Shown one piece after another: positions 59,363 through 64,000 of a stretch of 64,000 nt of DNA. The DNA lies in the NCBI RefSeq assembly GCF_030272615.1, contig NC_081405.1, positions 605,042,177-605,106,176 of the forward strand, read 5' to 3'. The translations under genes were made by a program, and so were the position numbers. A model generated the notes under the pieces. That model saw nothing but the letters and a program-made list of their open reading frames with translations, was not told the DNA's origin and did no database searches. Numbering within the stretch: position 1 is the first letter of the stretch; every line of letters starts with the position of its first letter. This DNA is from Cryptomeria japonica (taxonomy: Eukaryota; Streptophyta; Pinopsida; Cupressales; Cupressaceae).

Positions 59363-59784
59363 ACAATAAGATTAATTTACAAATTAATTAATACCTGATG
59401 TAATAACTGATTCACCATGTCGGCTTAATGCATTTACAACAATAATAAGTCATCTCCATAGCTTGCCATGCTGATCTGGAAAAGATAAACCTATCGGTGT
59501 AACCTGGACCTATTTGTCAGTAACAGCAAATATGCAAATACGACTATACCAATAAACAAAACTCTGGGACAAGGTGTCCACACGATGTCTTCGACATAAC
59601 CAAGTGTTTTCCATATCACTCCAAGTGCCAGTGATCAATATATCCTATCGGTATACCAGATACCAGTGATTGTGCATAAGTCACTTGCTTGCCGATGAAT
59701 GTTGTTGATTCTCCAAAGTGCTAGAGTTGATAAGTGTTTAGTAGGTGTTGACATCAATGACAAAACCATACCAAAATACCAACA
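59363..59784 (-). repeat. 3' LTR of Copia-2 (truncated)
   Basis: Ends ATACCAACA (59784) like the solo LTR end at 19487. Shared phrases include CATGCTGATCTGGAA (about 59488; 19109) and GTGTTGACATCAATGACAAAACC. Confidence 0.88.
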
Positions 59785-60090
59785 ATCTCCCCCTTTGGCA
59801 TTGATGGCAACACAAGATGGAAAAACCATCAAAGTGCCAAAACAGAAATGCCAAATACTGAAAACCAACAATCTCCCAAAAAGAGATTATAACTAGAAAT
59901 CAAAATACAGATATAGAGAGTAATAATATCTCCCAAATAACAATCTCTCCCCCTAGGAGCAGCATGTGTTTTCGTTGTGTTTTTCCATACCAATCTCTCC
60001 CCCTTTGACATCAAATGCCAAAGTTATTACAAAACCAAGTTCATATACAAAATACCAACCAATTTAGTATACCAACTACTCCCCCTGAGA
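59785..60090 (-). promoter_or_regulatory. Polypurine-tract array of Copia-2
   Basis: CTCCCCCTTTGG (59787-59798), CTCCCCCTAGG (about 59946), CTCCCCCTTTGAC (about 59996) and CTCCCCCTGAG (about 60080) on the plus strand. The first touches the LTR and is followed by TTGGCATTGATGGCAA, as in Copia-1 at 897-912. Confidence 0.7.
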
Positions 60091-60164
60091 AGTAGCTTCC
60101 TCATCAAAGCCGGAGTAAAATATTTCTTTGTTAATTCTGTCGGTTGATGACAAATATCAACTCT

Positions 60165-63100
60165 CTAAGTGTCTATCGGTGGGGGTATGACCCCAAGCTG
60201 GTCTCTGAGATATTCAAAAGTCTCCTTAGGCAGAGGTTTAGTAAAGATATCTACAATCTGCTCTTTAGTATTCACATAAACCAGTTTTATTTGCTTTGCT
60301 TCAACATTTTCCCTTAGAAAATTCATTTTGATAGAAACATGTTTGGTTTTAGAATGTAATACTAGATTCTTAGATATATCAATTGCTGCAATGTTATCAC
60401 AATAGATAGTAATAGGTTCCTTGCATTTTACCTTTATGTCTTTCAACATTTGCTTAAGCCATAGTACCTGTGTACAGTTAGTTGTTGCTGCAACATATTC
60501 TGATTCTACTGTTGATAAAGATGTACAACTTTGTTTCTTACTCAACCAAGAAACTAGTCTATTTCCAAGAAAGAATGGTTCGCCAGTGGTGCTTTTTCTA
60601 TCATCCACATCTCCTACCCATTTTGCATCTGTGTATGCACATAATTCAAAGTTTTCATCTCTAGGATACCATAATCCAAGATTTATAGTGCCTTGTAAGT
60701 ACCAGAAAATCCTTTTTACTACTGACTCATGATTTTCTCTAGGATTACTCTGAAATCTTGAAACAATACATACTACATTCATAATATCAAGTTTGGTTTG
60801 TGTCAAATACAGTAAACCTCCTATCATTGATTTTTATCTAGTTGGATTAATAGATGAAGATTCATCCCTTAGTGATAGTTTGTCATTTGTAGTCATAGGT
60901 GTGCTTACCGGTTTAGAGTTCTCCATCCCAAATTTCTTTAGTAACTCTTTTAAGTACTTGGATTGACTCAAGAATATACCTTTATCAGTCTGTGAAATCT
61001 GCAATCCTAAAAAGAATTTTATTTCTCCAATCATAGACATTTCAAATTCTTGCTGCATTTTAATAGAAAATTCTTTACATAATCCATCTTCTCCTCCAAA
61101 GATTATATCATCAACAAAAACTTCTATAACCAAGATGTCATCATTAGTCACTTTATAATATAAATTGTTGTCTGCATTACCTTTAGAAAAACCAATCTTC
61201 AAAATATACTTATCCAATCTTGCATACCAAGCTCTTGGAGCTTGCTTCAATCCATACAAAGCTTTTCTTAACCTGCAAACCATATCTTTGTTATCTGTCA
61301 AAGAAAATCCATCAGGTTGTTCAATGTAAACTTCTTCTTCAAGATCTCCATTCAAATATTCACATTTAATATCCATTTGATATACTTTGTAGTTCTTATG
61401 TGCTGCAAAAGCCAAAAATAATCTGATTGCCTCAATTCTAGCTACCAGTGCAAAGGTTTCATCGTAATCAATTCCTTCTTTATGAGAATATCCCTTACAC
61501 ACTAGTCTTGCTTTATTTTTGATAACCTTACCATCTTCATTAAGTTTGTTTCTGAATACCCATTTGGTTCCAATTACATTTTATCTTTAGGCCCGGGAAC
61601 TAATGTCCAAGTGTTTTTCTTCTCAATTTGTTCTAATTTTTCTTCCATAGCTTTCATCCAATATTTATCTTCACATTCCTTATTAACTGATGATGGTTCA
61701 ATTTGAGAAATAAGACATACCTCTTCATTTGCCAATCTTACTCTTGTCATAACTCATTTGTACTTGTTTCCAATTATCTAATCTTCAGAATGATTCAGTC
61801 TTACATACCGGGGTGTCTTTGTTTGTAGTTGTTCCTCAGTTACTGTGGAATTTTTAGATGATACCAGGGTAACTGGATCTTCATTCTGTACCAGTGGATT
61901 CAATGTAGGTCATTTGTCAAAATTTCTATTGCTGGTTTAGAGTCTATAGACCTTGAAGTTCCTCTGAATTGTTCATCAATCTTTAAATTTGCACTTTCAA
62001 CAATTTTCTACAATTTTTTGTTAAAACATCTATATGCCTTGCTCTTAGATGAATAACCAACAAATATTCCTTCATCACTTCTAGGATCAAATTTGCCAAT
62101 ATACTCATCTCTTCTGATATAACATTTACTTCCAAAAATTATGAAATATTTAAGAGTAGGAGTAATACCAAACCATAGTTCATGAGGGGTCTTACCGGTT
62201 TCACCTTTGATGTGAACTTTGTTGAATGTATATATTGTTGTACTGACTACCTCTCTCCAATATACATGTGGTAGGTTTGCTTTTGATAACATACTTCTTG
62301 CTGCATCCAAGATAGTTTTGTTTTTCCTTTCAACAACTCCATTCTACTGTGGTGTCCAAGGTGCTGATAGCTGTCTTCTGATTCCATTTACTTAACAGAA
62401 TGTATTAAATTCCTTAGATGTAAATTCTCCTCCTTGATTTGATCTTAGACATTTGATTTTCTTACCGGTTTCATTTTCTACCATAGCTTTGAATAGTTTG
62501 AACTTTCCAAGTGCTTCTGATTTTTCTCTGAGAAAAGTAACCCAACACATTCTAGAATAGTCATCAATGATTAGCATGAAATATCTATCACCTTCTAAGC
62601 TTTTAGTTCTAGCTGGACCACATAAATCAGTATGAATTAAATCAAGAGCATTATTGGATTTTTCTGGAATACTTTTGAAACTAGCTCTAACTTGTTTTCC
62701 AAATTGACATTCCTTACATACTATATTGTGAGGTTTGAAAATTTTAGGTAAATCTCTAACTACCTTAATAGTACTGATCTTCACCATGCAATCAAAGTTT
62801 ACATGACAGAGTCTCTTATGCCATAGCCAAATTTCATCAATATGTGCAATTAAGCATGTCCTTTCACTGTTATTCAAATGAAAGATATTACCTCTAGTCT
62901 GATTACCGGTTGCAATTTCCAAACCAGTTCTATTCATGATTTTGCATTTTCCATTTTCGAATTGTAACTAAAATCCTTTCTCAACTAATTGACCATCACT
63001 CAAAAGATTATGCTTTAATCCATCAACATAGTAAACATTGTCAGTGTTGTGCTTACCATCAAGAGATATTGTACCCTTACCTTTGATCAAACAAGCTTTA

Positions 63101-64000
63101 TCATCTCCAAATCTTACTAAGCCTCCATTGTATTCTTGAAAGTTCAAGAATTTACCTTTATCTCTTGTCATATGATGTGAGCATCCTGAATCAATGATCC
63201 ACTCATCCTTTACTTCAACTTTAGCTACCAATGCCTGTTCTACCGGTTGAGCAGTAGGTGTCGGTTGATCTTCTGTTATAGCAACAAAAACCCATCCATT
63301 GTCAGTCGGATCCTCATCAGAATCATCAGTCACTCCTTCATTAGCAATGTAACAAGATTTGTCTTTATTCTTCTTAAATCTATATCTTTGATATTCAGGG
63401 TTAGGCTTGTATGTTCTTCTAGCTTCTTCTCTTAGTCTAGCATGTCTATCAGGGCATCTTGAAGCCATATGACCAATCTTATTGCAATTAAAACATTTAA
63501 AGGGTGCTTTACCTTCATACTTACTTCCAACTGGACCTTTAGGCATTTTCCTTGCAAATAGTGCTTCAAGTTCTTCAAGTTCTTCATTTTCTTTCCTTCT
63601 TTCTTCAAGTTCTCTTTCATAAAAGGCTTTCCAATCTGATTTATCAAATGATGGTGCAGGTGATGTTGATGCTTTAAAGGCTAAATATGTCTTTATAGTA
63701 GCAACAGGACCAAATTCTTCAATTTCAAAAGCTAAAAGTTTTCCAATCAATGTATCCTTAGTTACTGATGTATTAGGCATTGTTCTTAACTCATTTATAG
63801 CAGTGACTTTCATTTTATATGCTGGTGGCAATCCTCTTAAAACTTTTGAAACATTTTCATCCTCACCTAAGGTTCCTCCACAACATTTAATATCCAAAAT
63901 AATCTCATTTACTCTTTCCATAAAATCAGAAATCCTTTCATCTTGTTCCATTCTCAGATGTTCATACCTGACCCGGAAGCTTTCAAGTTTTGCAATTTTG
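60165..64000 (-). pseudogene. Copia-2 gag-pol, partial, broken
   Basis: Gag continues to the window edge; zinc knuckle CFNCNKIGHMASRCP near 63440-63500; protease WIIDSGCSHHMTRDKGKF (about 63155-63210); integrase HKRLCHVNFDC and FTSKEFNTFC (62937-62392), then 62310-62008; RT (61502-60834) with [17 protein letters not shown] and FVDD (61107-61118); RNase H (60827-60165) ending GVIPPPIDT. In-frame stops are at 62968 (TAG), 62392 (TAA), near 62344 (TAG), 62008 and 60834. Segment offsets show one frameshift between 62007 and 61502. It is more damaged than Copia-1 and certainly inactive. It closely resembles Copia-1 in domain order and motif wording but differs in LTR. Confidence 0.9.

Larger units (their letters stand above)
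59363..64000 (-). mobile_element. Copia-2: Ty1/copia element, truncated LTR at left, cut by window at right
   Basis: Right to left: gag, protease, integrase, RT, RNase H (64000-60165), polypurine array (60090-59785), 3' LTR fragment (59784-59363). The LTR belongs to the family of the solo LTR at 18353-19487. Its outer part is missing where GO begins. The matching outer part was not found left of 31297, so a simple insertion of GO into this LTR is not shown. The gag start, primer site and 5' LTR lie to the right of the window. Confidence 0.9.

Noticed and set aside
61900..62007. Possible intron in Copia-2 between integrase and RT
   Set aside because: The offset is better explained by a frameshift; no convincing donor and acceptor pair, and Copia-1 has continuous coding there.

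Overview
The window is a plant nuclear region made almost entirely of nested and decayed LTR retrotransposons. Evidence for a plant: Ty1/copia elements with tRNA-iMet-type primer sites, Ty3/gypsy elements of the Tat type (two RNase H domains), plant mobile domain (PMD) genes, GTAAGT/GTATGT-type introns, and nonsense codons that look like C-to-T decay of methylated DNA. The size and nesting suggest a large, repeat-rich genome, perhaps a gymnosperm; that last step is inference. No ordinary cellular gene, rRNA, tRNA or CRISPR array was recognised.

Layout. 1-7029: copia element on the minus strand (Copia-1), its 3' LTR cut by the window start. 7194-11896: a decayed, unidentified transposase-like gene (minus) split by a plus-oriented solo LTR at 8434-11021 that has a perfect 5-bp target duplication. 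11897-13150: unassigned DNA with a GA satellite. About 13150-27740: a Tat-type gypsy element on the minus strand (Gypsy-A), with one recognisable LTR and an oppositely transcribed PMD gene, interrupted by a copia-type solo LTR at 18353-19487. 27740-31296: mostly unassigned DNA with one 217-codon ORF. 31297-59362: a plus-strand gag-only element (GO) with about 2-kb LTRs and no polymerase. Its gag frame is split by a younger minus-strand Tat element (Gypsy-B, 34944-54704). 59363-64000: a second copia element on the minus strand (Copia-2), running off the right edge.

Gypsy-B is the most informative unit. It has two 1455-bp LTRs, a primer site, a polypurine tract, and one continuous gag-protease-RT-RNaseH-aRNaseH-integrase frame closed only by point nonsense codons. 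It also has a convergent PMD gene on the other strand with its own TATA box, a 25-codon first exon, an intron and a PMD plus coiled-coil second exon. Gypsy-A has the same gene in the same place with the same exon structure, so the antisense gene appears to be an inherited module of this lineage. The intron and the gag leader of Gypsy-B both hold dense arrays of a GCGC-centred word (TAGCGC in the intron, its reverse complement GCGCTA in the leader).

Gypsy-B also carries an extra truncated copy of LTR-adjacent internal DNA on its right side (52900-54704). It ends at a 5-base microhomology with the target gag and puts the PMD promoter, first exon and an intact splice donor upstream of, and in frame with, the interrupted gag of GO.
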